Assembly: GCA_900555665.1 (NCBI GenBank)
Contig: USLX01000021.1
Location: forward strand, 1 to 22,380
Length of the DNA: 22,380 nt
Source of the DNA: an uncultured Eubacteriales bacterium
GTDB taxonomy: Bacteria; Bacillota; Clostridia; Oscillospirales; Oscillospiraceae
Direction: 5' to 3'
The position numbers and the translations under genes were made by a program. Within the stretch, counting starts at the first letter, position 1. The number at the start of each line of letters is the position of its first letter. The notes beneath the pieces were generated by a model. That model saw nothing but the letters and a program-made list of their open reading frames with translations. It ran no database searches and had not been told where the DNA came from. Below, piece by piece: positions 7,859-15,173 of this stretch.

Positions 7859-9576
7859 GCCTCTTCCTCCTGAAGTTCCGGATAATAGCGTTCCGGGACG
7901 ATGTACAGCGCGACGCTGTGCGCGGCGAGGGCGGCCTCCTGGGCTTCATCCGGCAGAAGGTCATGGCTGAGATACAGCCTGCGGCAGCGCGCAAGACGCC
8001 CCGGCTCGGAGAAAAGGGCGGAGAGGTCTTCGTCTGTGCACACAAAGGCAGCTTCGCCGCATCCGGAGAGCGGCGCGCCAGTTTCAAGCTCGACCAGCTC
8101 GCGCATATGTGCAAGCAGCTCGCCCGCATATTCATAATAAAGCCGCCCGGCAGTGGGGATGAAATCCACCCGGTCATATTTCAGGCTGGTTGCATAGCCT
8201 TCCTTTTCGATGCTCCGCCGCAGGCGCTCGTAGGTGACATCCCGGCAGATCCCGTTTTCGTTGTTCGTGCAGAGGATGAAGCGGCGGCTGCCGCCGTCTT
8301 CCGCGTTGCACTGCAAAACCGCATCGCCGGTTGTTCCGCTCCCTGCGAAAAAGTCCAGAATATATGGACTTTCACGGAAATCGATCATTTCGATTGCCCG
8401 GCGGATCAGATAGGTTGGCTTTGCGTAGGTAAACGGAGAGGACGGAAAGAGCGATTTTAACTCGGAAGCGGCGTTTTGATAGTTCAGGGCCTTTTCGTCC
8501 CAGAGGGAGCGGGCCTTGGTGCGGCGCTCGGCAGCGCCGGTGGTCAGGTAGTCCTTCTGGTAGACGTCCCAGACGGTCTGGTCTGCGCGCCGGACCTGGC
8601 GGGCGACGAGGTCTGCGCCGTCCTGCGCGGCTTTTTCACGGCTCCAGCGCCAGGTACCGCGTTCGCCGGTGGAGGGCTGGTAGGGATAGACGGCGACGGA
8701 ATGGGCGGCGTCTTCGGCAAGGGAGAGCGAGCCGGTCTGCGGGTCGACAAAAAACGAATAGAAGAGGTTGGGCCGCTCGCTGGCGCGCCAGAAGCCGCCG
8801 CGCTGGCGCAGGCCGAGCAGGCGGTATGGGCCGCGGTCATCCGAGAGGCGGTATTCCGACTGCATATCCTCTGTCAGCCGGTGGCCGATGATGGCGGCGG
8901 AGAGGATGTCTTTGGCGTAGACAAGCAGGTATTCGTGGACGCTGGCGATTTCCTTGCTGGACTGCGAACCGCGCGGATTGCTCTTGATGACGATGTTGGC
9001 GACAAAATTCTCCTCGCCGAAGATCTCGTCGCACAGGAGCTTGAGGGCGGCCTGCTCGTTGTCGTCGATGGAGAGAAAGATCACGCCCTGCCGGGTGAGC
9101 AGGGTTCTGGCGAGACGCAGGCGGGTATTCATGAACGAGAGCCACTTGCTGTGGCGGAAGCCGTCCTGCGCGTCGACCTTGGAGTCGTCATAGGTGAAGT
9201 CCCGGTTACCGGTATTGTAGGGCGGGTCGATGTAGATCATCTGGATGCGGCCCCGGTGCGTCTTTTCCAGGAGGCGGAGGGCGGCGAGGTTGTCGCCCTC
9301 GAGGAGGAAGTTCAGCTGGCCGCCGCAGTCGATGGCAAGGGACGTATCCTCTGTGAGCACGGGCGCGTGGGTGGCGAGAAGCTCGTCGATCTCCTCGCGG
9401 TGATGTTCGAACAGGAGGCCGTATTTTTTACCGTTTACGTCTTGCTCCAGCGCGGCGAGGCCGGAGAGCAGGCGGGTCGTCTGCGCGCTCTGCGGGGCAG
9501 CGGAGAGAAAGGCGCGGAGGTCTTGAATGGTTTGAAGCAGAGCCTGACGGGTCTGCCTGGACTGGTTGATGCTCAT
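7849..9576 (-). CDS. mod: Type III DNA-methyltransferase, Mod subunit (N6-adenine)
   Basis: This 575-aa subunit recognises the target and methylates adenine at N6; it is also needed for cleavage with Res. The order of motifs is the beta class: catalytic DPPYN at 117-121 (in IYIDPPYNTGNRDF), then the AdoMet-binding FAGSGTT at 410-416 (ILDFFAGSGTTGDAVLQCN). The region between, about 200-380, is the variable target recognition domain, so the recognition sequence cannot be read from here. The start is ATG 9576 with CAGGAG upstream. It is the first gene of a two-gene operon with res and has its own promoter. No simple-sequence repeat was seen, so phase variation by slippage, common in mod genes of pathogens, is not evident here. 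Confidence 0.94.
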   Translation of the reverse strand: MSINQSRQTRQALLQTIQDLRAFLSAAPQSAQTTRLLSGLAALEQDVNGKKYGLLFEHHREEIDELLATHAPVLTEDTSLAIDCGGQLNFLLEGDNLAALRLLEKTHRGRIQMIYIDPPYNTGNRDFTYDDSKVDAQDGFRHSKWLSFMNTRLRLARTLLTRQGVIFLSIDDNEQAALKLLCDEIFGEENFVANIVIKSNPRGSQSSKEIASVHEYLLVYAKDILSAAIIGHRLTEDMQSEYRLSDDRGPYRLLGLRQRGGFWRASERPNLFYSFFVDPQTGSLSLAEDAAHSVAVYPYQPSTGERGTWRWSREKAAQDGADLVARQVRRADQTVWDVYQKDYLTTGAAERRTKARSLWDEKALNYQNAASELKSLFPSSPFTYAKPTYLIRRAIEMIDFRESPYILDFFAGSGTTGDAVLQCNAEDGGSRRFILCTNNENGICRDVTYERLRRSIEKEGYATSLKYDRVDFIPTAGRLYYEYAGELLAHMRELVELETGAPLSGCGEAAFVCTDEDLSALFSEPGRLARCRRLYLSHDLLPDEAQEAALAAHSVALYIVPERYYPELQEEEAWN

Positions 9577-9626
9577 GGCGGATCTCCTGTTGTGGTGAGG
9601 TGGGGTGGCATGGCCGCTTTTCCTCT

Positions 9627-9655
9627 ATTATAGGGGGAGGCGGGGGAAAAGTCCA
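9627..9655 (-). promoter_or_regulatory. Promoter of the mod-res operon
   Basis: On the minus strand, TGGACT (9655-9650) is followed after 17 bp by a perfect TATAAT (9632-9627). It lies about 50 bp upstream of the mod ATG. Confidence 0.6.
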
Positions 9656-9675
9656 TGTTTTTCTCGGAAAGAAGA

Positions 9676-9718
9676 ATCCCCGCCGCCCGCCGGACACATT
9701 CCGATGGGCGGCGGGGAT
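9676..9718. terminator. Strong GC-rich hairpin upstream of mod
   Basis: ATCCCCGCCGCCC (9676-9688) and GGGCGGCGGGGAT (9706-9718) form a 13-bp perfect stem; the loop can add a small inner CGGA/TCCG stem. In the plus direction it is followed by GTTTTG, in the minus direction by CTTCTTTCC. It sits between mod and the repeats at 9761-9897 and could insulate the restriction operon from neighbouring transcription. Confidence 0.5.
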
Positions 9719-9760
9719 GTTTTGCGCGCCACTCAGGGTGTATCTGAAAACGGATACTAT

Positions 9761-9787
9761 TTTCTGATTAAATTCTTTCATCAGAAA
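9761..9787. repeat. Inverted repeat 1 of the AT-rich gap
   Basis: TTTCTGAT (9761-9768) and ATCAGAAA (9780-9787) form a perfect 8-bp stem with an 11-nt loop. Confidence 0.5.
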
Positions 9788-9808
9788 GGTTCCACCTTTG
9801 GCGTAACC

Positions 9809-9839
9809 GATTCCGTGTTTTTGATAAAATCACGGAATC
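9809..9839. repeat. Inverted repeat 2 of the AT-rich gap
   Basis: GATTCCGTG (9809-9817) pairs with CACGGAATC (9831-9839). After one T-T mismatch, TTTT/AAAA continues the stem to a GAT loop. This gives 13 paired positions in total. Confidence 0.55.
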
Positions 9840-9860
9840 TCGTCTCATAATGATCTTCCT

Positions 9861-9897
9861 ATTAAAAACTTCCATTCCATGAATGAAAGTTTTTAAT
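9861..9897. repeat. Inverted repeat 3 of the AT-rich gap
   Basis: ATTAAAAACTT (9861-9871) pairs with AAGTTTTTAAT (9887-9897). After one mismatch, CATTC/GAATG continues the stem around a CAT loop. It has sixteen pairs and is the longest of the three. As minus-strand RNA it could also serve as a backup terminator downstream of rpsI. Confidence 0.55.
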
Positions 9898-10040
9898 TGA
9901 ATATCAGTATGAAAATGTGACCGGCAGCAAAGAATGCCCGGACAGAGGCGCGCTGACTGGGAGATGGAGACGCGGCGATTGCGGAATTATTCACGCCGGC
10001 TGTGGGCGGCAGTGCCGCCGAGGATGCCGCAGCAGGGCAG

Positions 10041-10072
10041 AAAAAACAAGCACCCACTTTCGTGAGTGCTTG
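10041..10072 (-). terminator. Intrinsic terminator of rplM-rpsI
   Basis: In minus-strand RNA an 11-bp stem (CAAGCACUCAC / GUGGGUGCUUG, one G-U pair) closes a GAAA tetraloop and is followed directly by UUUUUU. It starts 13 bp after the rpsI stop. Confidence 0.9.
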
Positions 10073-10085
10073 CAGGGTTGAGAAT

Positions 10086-10490
10086 TTATCTCTTGGAGAA
10101 CTGCGGCGCGCGGCGAGCTGCCTTCAAGCCGTACTTCTTTCTTTCCTTCATTCTCGGGTCGCGGGTCAGGAAGCCAGCGGCTTTCAGCGCGGCACGGAAT
10201 TCGGGGTTGACGCTCAGGAGCGCGCGGGCAACGCCATGACGGATGGCGCCGGCCTGGCCGGTGACGCCGCCGCCTTCGACGGTGCAGACGAGGTCGACCT
10301 TGCCGAGCATGTCGGTGGTGGCCAGCGGCTGACGGACGACCATCTTCAGGGTATCGAGGCCGAAGTAATCGTCGATGTCACGACCGTTGATGGTGATGGA
10401 GCCGGTGCCGCCCTGATACAGGCGAACGCGGGCGATGGAGGATTTGCGACGGCCGGTGCCGTACTGATACTGTCTTTTGCTCTCGTACAT
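10086..10490 (-). CDS. rpsI: 30S ribosomal protein S9 (uS9)
   Basis: This 134-aa small-subunit protein has a C-terminal tail that reaches the P-site tRNA. The family signature is clear: YGTGRRKSSIARVRLYQGGTG near the N terminus, then GGGVTGQAGAIRHGVARAL, and the invariant basic tail KKYGLKAARRAPQFSKR ending in SKR. Length is normal. The start is ATG 10490 behind AGGAGG with 9-nt spacing. It is the second gene of the conserved rplM-rpsI pair, 17 bp downstream of rplM, and is followed by a strong terminator. Confidence 0.98.
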   Translation of the reverse strand: MYESKRQYQYGTGRRKSSIARVRLYQGGTGSITINGRDIDDYFGLDTLKMVVRQPLATTDMLGKVDLVCTVEGGGVTGQAGAIRHGVARALLSVNPEFRAALKAAGFLTRDPRMKERKKYGLKAARRAPQFSKR

Positions 10491-10507
10491 AGTCTCTTAC
10501 CTCCTGA

Positions 10508-10936
10508 TTAGTCCAAAGTCCAGGCTTCGGGCTTCTGCGCGGCGTTGTTGTGCTCGGCGCCCTTGTAGATCTTGCAGCGGGTCAGCGCGGCGCGGCCGAG
10601 GGTGTTCTTCGGGAGCATGCCCTTGACGGCCAGTTCCATCGCGAACTCGGGGCGCTGCTCCATCAGGGTGCGATACTTGACGTCCTTCAGGTTGCCGATC
10701 CAGCCGGTGTGATGATAGTAGTGCTTCTGATCGAGCTTCTTGCCGGTGAGGACGGCCTTGTCGGCGTTGACGATGATGACGAAATCACCGCAGTCCACGT
10801 TCGGGGTGAAGTCAACCTTGTGCTTGCCGCGAAGGAGCTTCGCAGCGGTCGCAGCGACGCGGCCCATGGGCTTGCCGGCTGCGTCGAGAACGTACCATTT
10901 TCTCTGGACGGCCTCTTTCTTCAGCATAGTGGTCAT
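10508..10936 (-). CDS. rplM: 50S ribosomal protein L13 (uL13)
   Basis: This 142-aa protein is an early-assembling component of the large subunit. The start at ATG 10936 (MTTMLKKEAVQRKWYVLDA) follows GGAGG with suitable spacing; the longer open frame would add 15 residues not typical of the family. Diagnostic stretches are GKPMGRVAATAAKLLRGKHK, CGDFVIIVNADKAVLTGKK, YYHHTGWIGNLK and AVKGMLPKNTLGR. It leads the operon with rpsI and is driven by a near-consensus promoter with an about 95-nt leader. Confidence 0.98.
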   Translation of the reverse strand: MTTMLKKEAVQRKWYVLDAAGKPMGRVAATAAKLLRGKHKVDFTPNVDCGDFVIIVNADKAVLTGKKLDQKHYYHHTGWIGNLKDVKYRTLMEQRPEFAMELAVKGMLPKNTLGRAALTRCKIYKGAEHNNAAQKPEAWTLD

Positions 10937-11036
10937 GATTGTTTCCTCCATAAGATGATGGAAAGCGAACTTTCCAAGCAAATATTTGACAAATGTAAGG
11001 CGCGCCGCTACAATAGACCTCGCAAACGCGCTTATT
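10937..11036 (-). promoter_or_regulatory. 5' leader of rplM with a UUCG-capped hairpin (possible L13 leader)
   Basis: The leader of about 95 nt contains, at 10960-10975, GGAAAG-UUCG-CUUUCC in the RNA sense: a perfect stem with a stable UUCG tetraloop just before the ribosome binding site. Firmicutes are known to have L13 leader RNAs for autoregulation. Whether this one belongs to that family is inference. Confidence 0.4.
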
Positions 11037-11037
11037 C

Positions 11038-11066
11038 TTTATATCACACCGAAAAAGTTCTGTCAA
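11038..11066 (-). promoter_or_regulatory. Near-consensus promoter of rplM-rpsI
   Basis: On the minus strand, TTGACA (11066-11061) and TATAAA (11043-11038) are spaced by 17 bp. This is the strongest promoter match in the window, as expected for ribosomal protein genes. Confidence 0.85.
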
Positions 11067-11177
11067 TAACTTTTTGCGCAGATTTTATGATTTCCGGAAA
11101 GAACTCTTGAAATCTCGGAAATACGAAAAAATACGCTGGAATACTGCAAAACGATTTGCGGTTTTCGGGAGGAAAAA

Positions 11178-11912
11178 ATGATGCAGAAAATGATGGGTCT
11201 GGTGCGAAAGTGCATCGAAGACTACGATATGATCCAGCCGGGCGACCGCGTGGCTGTCGGCGTGTCGGGCGGGAAGGATTCGCTGACGCTGCTGGTGCTG
11301 CTCGCGGCGCTGCGGGAATACTATCCCGTGCGGTTTGACCTCGCCGCGATGTCCGTCGACGTGGGGCTCGGCGGGATGGATTTTTCGCCGGTGGCGGAGC
11401 TCTGCGCGAAGCTCGGCGTGCCCTACACGGTGAAAAAGACGGAGATCGGGCCGATTATCTTTGACCATCGGAAGGAGAAAAATCCCTGCTCGATGTGCGC
11501 AAAGATGCGCCGCGGCGCGCTGCACGACCTGCTGCGCGGACAGGGCTGCAATAAAATTGCCCTGGGGCACCACTATGACGACGCCGTCGAGACGTTTTTC
11601 ATGAGTCTGCTCTATGAGGGGCGGATCTCCTGTTTTGAGCCGGTGACCTATCTCAGCCGGGCCGGGATTACGCAGATCCGCCCAATGCTCTATCTCGGGG
11701 AAAAGGCGGTGATGCAGTTTGCAGAGCGGGAGAAGCTCCCGGTGGTGCACAACACCTGCCCGGCCGACAAGCATACCAAGCGACAGGAGATGAAGGAGCT
11801 GATCGCCGCGCTGCAGAAACAGTACCCCGATCTGAAAACGAAGGTCTTCGGCGCGATGCAGCGCCTGCCGCTGCCGCAATGGGGCATTTTGGACGGAAAA
11901 AAGCCCGAATGA
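11178..11912 (+). CDS. TtcA-like tRNA 2-thiolation enzyme (PP-loop ATPase)
   Basis: The product is a 244-aa N-type ATP pyrophosphatase of the TtcA/TtuA superfamily, which adenylates and thiolates a tRNA base (TtcA makes 2-thiocytidine 32) using a [4Fe-4S] cluster. The PP-loop SGGKDS is at 30-35. CSMC gives Cys104 and Cys107, and Cys194 in NTCPADKHT supplies the third cluster ligand, as in TtcA. LGHHYDDAVETF (129-140) is the second nucleotide-binding signature. The start is ATG 11178 after GGGAGG; ATG 11181 is equally possible. It is divergent from rplM, and no clear promoter was found. The ileS leader promoter starts four bases after its stop with no terminator between. The exact tRNA target in this clade is not certain. 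Confidence 0.85.
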   Translation: MMQKMMGLVRKCIEDYDMIQPGDRVAVGVSGGKDSLTLLVLLAALREYYPVRFDLAAMSVDVGLGGMDFSPVAELCAKLGVPYTVKKTEIGPIIFDHRKEKNPCSMCAKMRRGALHDLLRGQGCNKIALGHHYDDAVETFFMSLLYEGRISCFEPVTYLSRAGITQIRPMLYLGEKAVMQFAEREKLPVVHNTCPADKHTKRQEMKELIAALQKQYPDLKTKVFGAMQRLPLPQWGILDGKKPE

Positions 11913-11915
11913 CCC

Positions 11916-11944
11916 TTGACAAACTGTGAACGAGTGGGTAAACT
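11916..11944 (+). promoter_or_regulatory. Promoter of the ileS T-box leader
   Basis: A perfect TTGACA (11916-11921) is followed after 17 bp by TAAACT (11939-11944). It starts directly after the ttcA-like stop codon, so the leader RNA would begin around 11951. Confidence 0.75.
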
Positions 11945-11950
11945 ACCCTT

Positions 11951-12200
11951 GTATGAATTGAAGATCGTTGCGTTGATAAGGACAAGTACGGTCTGTCCTC
12001 CTGCGTCAGAGAGCTGCCGGTCGGTGCGAGGCAGCGGCAGCCAGACCCGAATATCCCCTTGGAGCAGCCCGCTGAACGCCGCAAGGCCAGTAAACCGGGA
12101 CGGATCCTCCCGTTACAGAGGCAGAGTGTCCGCCGCAAGGCGGGAATTCAGGTGGTACCACGGTTTTTGATCGCCCTGAGCTATGCTCAGGGCAATTTTG
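11951..12200 (+). promoter_or_regulatory. T-box riboswitch, isoleucine-specific
   Basis: T-box leaders bind uncharged tRNA and switch from termination to read-through. Stem I shows the AGUA box (11985-11988) facing GAA (12049-12051), the pairing segments GGTCTG (11990-11995) and CAGACC (12042-12047), and a distal loop GGUGCGA (12023-12029). The specifier after GAA reads AUC (12053-12055), an Ile codon, which matches ileS downstream. The conserved T-box AGGTGGTACCACGG lies at 12150-12163, where UGGUACCA-type sequence pairs with the tRNA NCCA end. GGCG near 12139 could pair with CGCC at 12172 to form the antiterminator and block the terminator at 12173. Confidence 0.92.
12173..12199 (+). terminator. 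Regulated terminator of the ileS T-box
   Basis: GCCCTGAGC (12173-12181) and GCTCAGGGC (12185-12193) form a 9-bp stem with loop TAT, followed by AATTTTGTTAT. It is the off-state element of the T-box leader and also the only terminator available for the upstream ttcA-like transcript. Confidence 0.85.
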
Positions 12201-12237
12201 TTATACTATATAAAATGTGTTCAAAGGAGAATTTGAC

Positions 12238-15045
12238 ATGGAATACAAAAAGACGCTCAACATGAGCAAGTCCGGCTTCCCGATGCGCGGTGGATTGCCG
12301 ATGCGTGAGCCGGACATGCTGAAGCAGTGGTACGACATGGATCTCTACCACGAACTGCTCAAGAAAAACGACGGCAAACCCCGCTTCGCCCTGCACGACG
12401 GCCCTCCGTTCTCGAACGGCGCGCTCCACATGGGCCACGCGCTCAACAAATGCATCAAGGACTTTATGATCCGTTCCGCGGCGATGCGCGGCTATTATAC
12501 GCCCTATATCCCCGGCTGGGATAACCACGGCATGCCGATCGAGTCCGCCATCATCAAGCAGAACAAGCTGAACCACAAGCAGATGTCCGTCGCGGCCTTC
12601 CGTTCCGCCTGCCACGATTTTGCCCAGCATTATATCGATGTGCAGATGGAGGGCTTCAAGCGCCTCGGCGTCCTCGGCGACTGGGAGCATCCGTACAAGA
12701 CCATGAACCCCGGCTTCGAGGCCGAGGAGGTCAAGGTTTTCGGCGCGATGTACAAAAAGGGCTACATCTATAAGGGATTGAAGCCCGTCTACTGGTGCTA
12801 TCACGACGAGACGGCCCTGGCCGAGGCCGAGATCGAATATCAGGACGATCCCTGCACGACCGTCTATGTCAAGTTCGCCATGCACGATGACCTCGGCAAG
12901 CTGAGCCATCTCGACAAGTCCAAGCTGAACTTCATCATCTGGACGACCACGATCTGGACGCTGCCCGGCAACCTCGCCATCGCGCTGCACCCGGACGAGA
13001 GCTATGCCGTCGTGAAAAATGAGGACAACGGGGAACTGTATATCATCGCCGAGGCGCTGGCCGAGAAGGTCATGCGCGTGGGCAACGTCGAGCATTACAG
13101 CATCGTCGAGACCCATCCGGGCAGCTTCTATGAAAACATGCTGGCCGATCACCCCTTCCTGCCGAAGACCAGCCGCCTTGTCCTGGCCGATTACGTCACG
13201 ATGGATTCCGGTACCGGCTGCGTCCACACCGCGCCCGGCTTCGGCGCCGATGACTATCAGACCTGCCGCCGCTACGGCATGGACATGGTCGTCCCCGTCA
13301 ACGATCAGGGCCGCCATACCGACTATGCCGGGAAGTACGAGGGCATGCTCGTCGAAGAGTCCAACCCCGTGATTCTGAAGGATATGCAGGAATCGGGCCG
13401 CCTGTTCGCGTCCGAAGAGATTGTCCACAGCTATCCGCACTGCTGGCGCTGCAAGAAGCCGATCATCTTCCGCGCGACTCCGCAGTGGTTCTGCTCGGTT
13501 GACTCGTTTAAGGACGAGGCGTGCGCGGCGTGCGACGACGTCCGCTGGATCCCCGGCTGGGGCATCGACCGCATGAAGGCCATGATCCGTGAGCGTGCCG
13601 ACTGGTGCATCTCCCGTCAGCGCCGCTGGGGCCTGCCGATCCCGGTCTTCTACTGCAAGGACTGCGGCAAGCCCGTCTGCACGGACGAGACGATTGCCAA
13701 TATCTCGAAGCTCTTCGGCGAGTTCGGCTCGAACGTCTGGTTTGAGCGCGAGGCCGACGAACTCGTCCCCGAAAACTTCGCCTGCCCGCACTGCGGCGGC
13801 AAGCACTTCGACAAGGAGACGGACACGCTCGACGGCTGGTTTGACTCCGGCTCCACGCACTTCGCCTCCATGCAGAAGGATCAGGGCTTCTGGCCCGCGA
13901 CCGTCTATCTGGAGGGCCTTGACCAGTACCGCGGCTGGTTCCAGTCTTCGCTGCTGACCGCCGTCGGCGCGCTGGGCAAGGGCGCTCCGTTTAAAGAGTG
14001 CGTCACGCACGGCTGGACGGTCGACGGCGAGGGCAAGGCCATGCACAAGTCCCTCGGCAACGGCGTCGATCCTGCCGACGTGTTCAAGAAATACGGCGCG
14101 GACATCTGCCGCCTCTGGGCAGGCTCGGCCGACTATCATGTCGACGTCCGCTGCTCCGATGCCATCTTCCAGCAGCTGAGCCAGAACTATCTGAAATTCC
14201 GCAACACCGCGAAATTCTGCCTTGACAACCTCCTCGACTTCGACCCGAACCACCTGACTGCGCCCGCCGACATGGCGGAGCTCGACCGCTGGGCCGTCAC
14301 GAAGCTGAACGACCTGATGGCCCGCTGCGAGGCGGCCTACCAGAACTATGAGTTCTTCACCGTCTCCCACGCCGTCAACGACTTCTGCGTTGTCACGCTC
14401 TCCAGCCTCTACCTCGACATCATCAAGGATCACCTCTACTGCGACGGCGCAGATTCCGCCTCCCGCCGCAGCGCACAGTCCGCGCTCTGGATGATCCTCG
14501 ACGCGATGACGAAGCTCTTCGCGCCGATCCTCGCCTTCACCTGCAACGAGATCTGGCTGCAGATGCCGCACCGCGACTGCGATGACGCGCGCAACGTTGT
14601 CCTGAACGAGATGTCCAAGCCGTACACCGATTACGCCCTCTCTGCCGACCGCATGGCCGCGTGGGACTTCGCGTTCCGCCTCCGCAGCGACGTCAACGGC
14701 GTCCTCGAGACCGCCCGCGCCGACAAGCGCATCGGCAAATCGCTCGAAGCGCACGTCGCGCTGACCGCAGTCGACGCAGCGGCCGCCGAGGCCGTGAAGG
14801 CTGTGGCCGGCATGAACCTTGCCGAGATCTTCATTGTCTCGAACGTCGCCGTCACCGACGAAAAGCCGGAAGAGGGCGCCGTCGTTGGAAATGGCACGAA
14901 CTTCCCGGGGCTCACCGTCGCCGTCACCGAAGCGAAGGGCACGAAGTGCCCGCGCTGCTGGATGCATTCTCTGGATGCCGACGAGCACGGCCTCTGCCCG
15001 CGCTGCGCTGCGGTCTGCAAAGCACTGGACGTGGTGTTTGACTAA
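12238..15045 (+). CDS. ileS: Isoleucyl-tRNA synthetase
   Basis: This 935-aa class I synthetase charges tRNA-Ile. The start is ATG 12238 with AAAGGAGA seven bases upstream; the in-frame GTG at 12217 lies before this site. The class I HIGH motif appears as HMGH (64-67), and the KMSKS loop as AMHKS (601-605, in GKAMHKSLGNG). The editing (CP1) domain lies between, with HCWRCKKPIIFRATPQWF near its end. A zinc ribbon of CKDCGK and CPHCGG sits in the second half of the catalytic domain. The C-terminal zinc finger has Cys904/907 and Cys920/923, typical of the bacterial type. It is controlled by the Ile T-box and ends with its own terminator. It is intact and normal in length. Confidence 0.98.
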   Translation: MEYKKTLNMSKSGFPMRGGLPMREPDMLKQWYDMDLYHELLKKNDGKPRFALHDGPPFSNGALHMGHALNKCIKDFMIRSAAMRGYYTPYIPGWDNHGMPIESAIIKQNKLNHKQMSVAAFRSACHDFAQHYIDVQMEGFKRLGVLGDWEHPYKTMNPGFEAEEVKVFGAMYKKGYIYKGLKPVYWCYHDETALAEAEIEYQDDPCTTVYVKFAMHDDLGKLSHLDKSKLNFIIWTTTIWTLPGNLAIALHPDESYAVVKNEDNGELYIIAEALAEKVMRVGNVEHYSIVETHPGSFYENMLADHPFLPKTSRLVLADYVTMDSGTGCVHTAPGFGADDYQTCRRYGMDMVVPVNDQGRHTDYAGKYEGMLVEESNPVILKDMQESGRLFASEEIVHSYPHCWRCKKPIIFRATPQWFCSVDSFKDEACAACDDVRWIPGWGIDRMKAMIRERADWCISRQRRWGLPIPVFYCKDCGKPVCTDETIANISKLFGEFGSNVWFEREADELVPENFACPHCGGKHFDKETDTLDGWFDSGSTHFASMQKDQGFWPATVYLEGLDQYRGWFQSSLLTAVGALGKGAPFKECVTHGWTVDGEGKAMHKSLGNGVDPADVFKKYGADICRLWAGSADYHVDVRCSDAIFQQLSQNYLKFRNTAKFCLDNLLDFDPNHLTAPADMAELDRWAVTKLNDLMARCEAAYQNYEFFTVSHAVNDFCVVTLSSLYLDIIKDHLYCDGADSASRRSAQSALWMILDAMTKLFAPILAFTCNEIWLQMPHRDCDDARNVVLNEMSKPYTDYALSADRMAAWDFAFRLRSDVNGVLETARADKRIGKSLEAHVALTAVDAAAAEAVKAVAGMNLAEIFIVSNVAVTDEKPEEGAVVGNGTNFPGLTVAVTEAKGTKCPRCWMHSLDADEHGLCPRCAAVCKALDVVFD

Positions 15046-15052
15046 ACTTCAA

Positions 15053-15082
15053 AAAAGAGCATCCCGGGAGGGATGCTCTTTT
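15053..15082 (+). terminator. Terminator of ileS
   Basis: AAAAGAGCATCCC (15053-15065) pairs perfectly with GGGATGCTCTTTT (15070-15082) around a GGGA loop, eight bases after the ileS stop. The A/T arm makes it usable in either direction. Confidence 0.9.
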
Positions 15083-15114
15083 GCGATGTGTGGGGCGCGG
15101 CGGAAAGAATGGGT

Positions 15115-15143
15115 TTGAAAGCGGGGGTGATTTGTGGTAGAAT
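15115..15143 (+). promoter_or_regulatory. Promoter of lspA-rluD
   Basis: TTGAAA (15115-15120) and TAGAAT (15138-15143) are separated by 17 bp, about 30 bp ahead of the lspA start. Confidence 0.7.
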
Positions 15144-15173
15144 GATCACACCCAAGAAAAGGAGGATATTTCC

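Larger units (their letters stand above)
9719..10040. other. Non-coding gap with an AT-rich segment of hairpins
   Basis: No credible gene lies here. About 9730-9910 is markedly AT-rich compared with its surroundings and holds three separate inverted repeats. The part from 9910 to 10040 returns to high GC and contains a small perfect stem, GGCGGC-AGT-GCCGCC, near 10007-10021. Nothing else was recognised. Confidence 0.5.

Noticed and set aside
7849..9576. Phase-variable repeat tract in mod
   Set aside because: No run of short tandem repeats or long homopolymer was found in the coding sequence.
12201..12216. TATACT/TATAAA run after the T-box terminator as a second ileS promoter
   Set aside because: No -35 element at 16-18 bp upstream; the AT-richness is explained by the terminator tail and leader.
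12187..14988. 933-codon open frame on the minus strand across ileS
   Set aside because: Same effect: antisense of a biased gene. It also runs over the T-box terminator, has no ribosome binding site and shows no motif.
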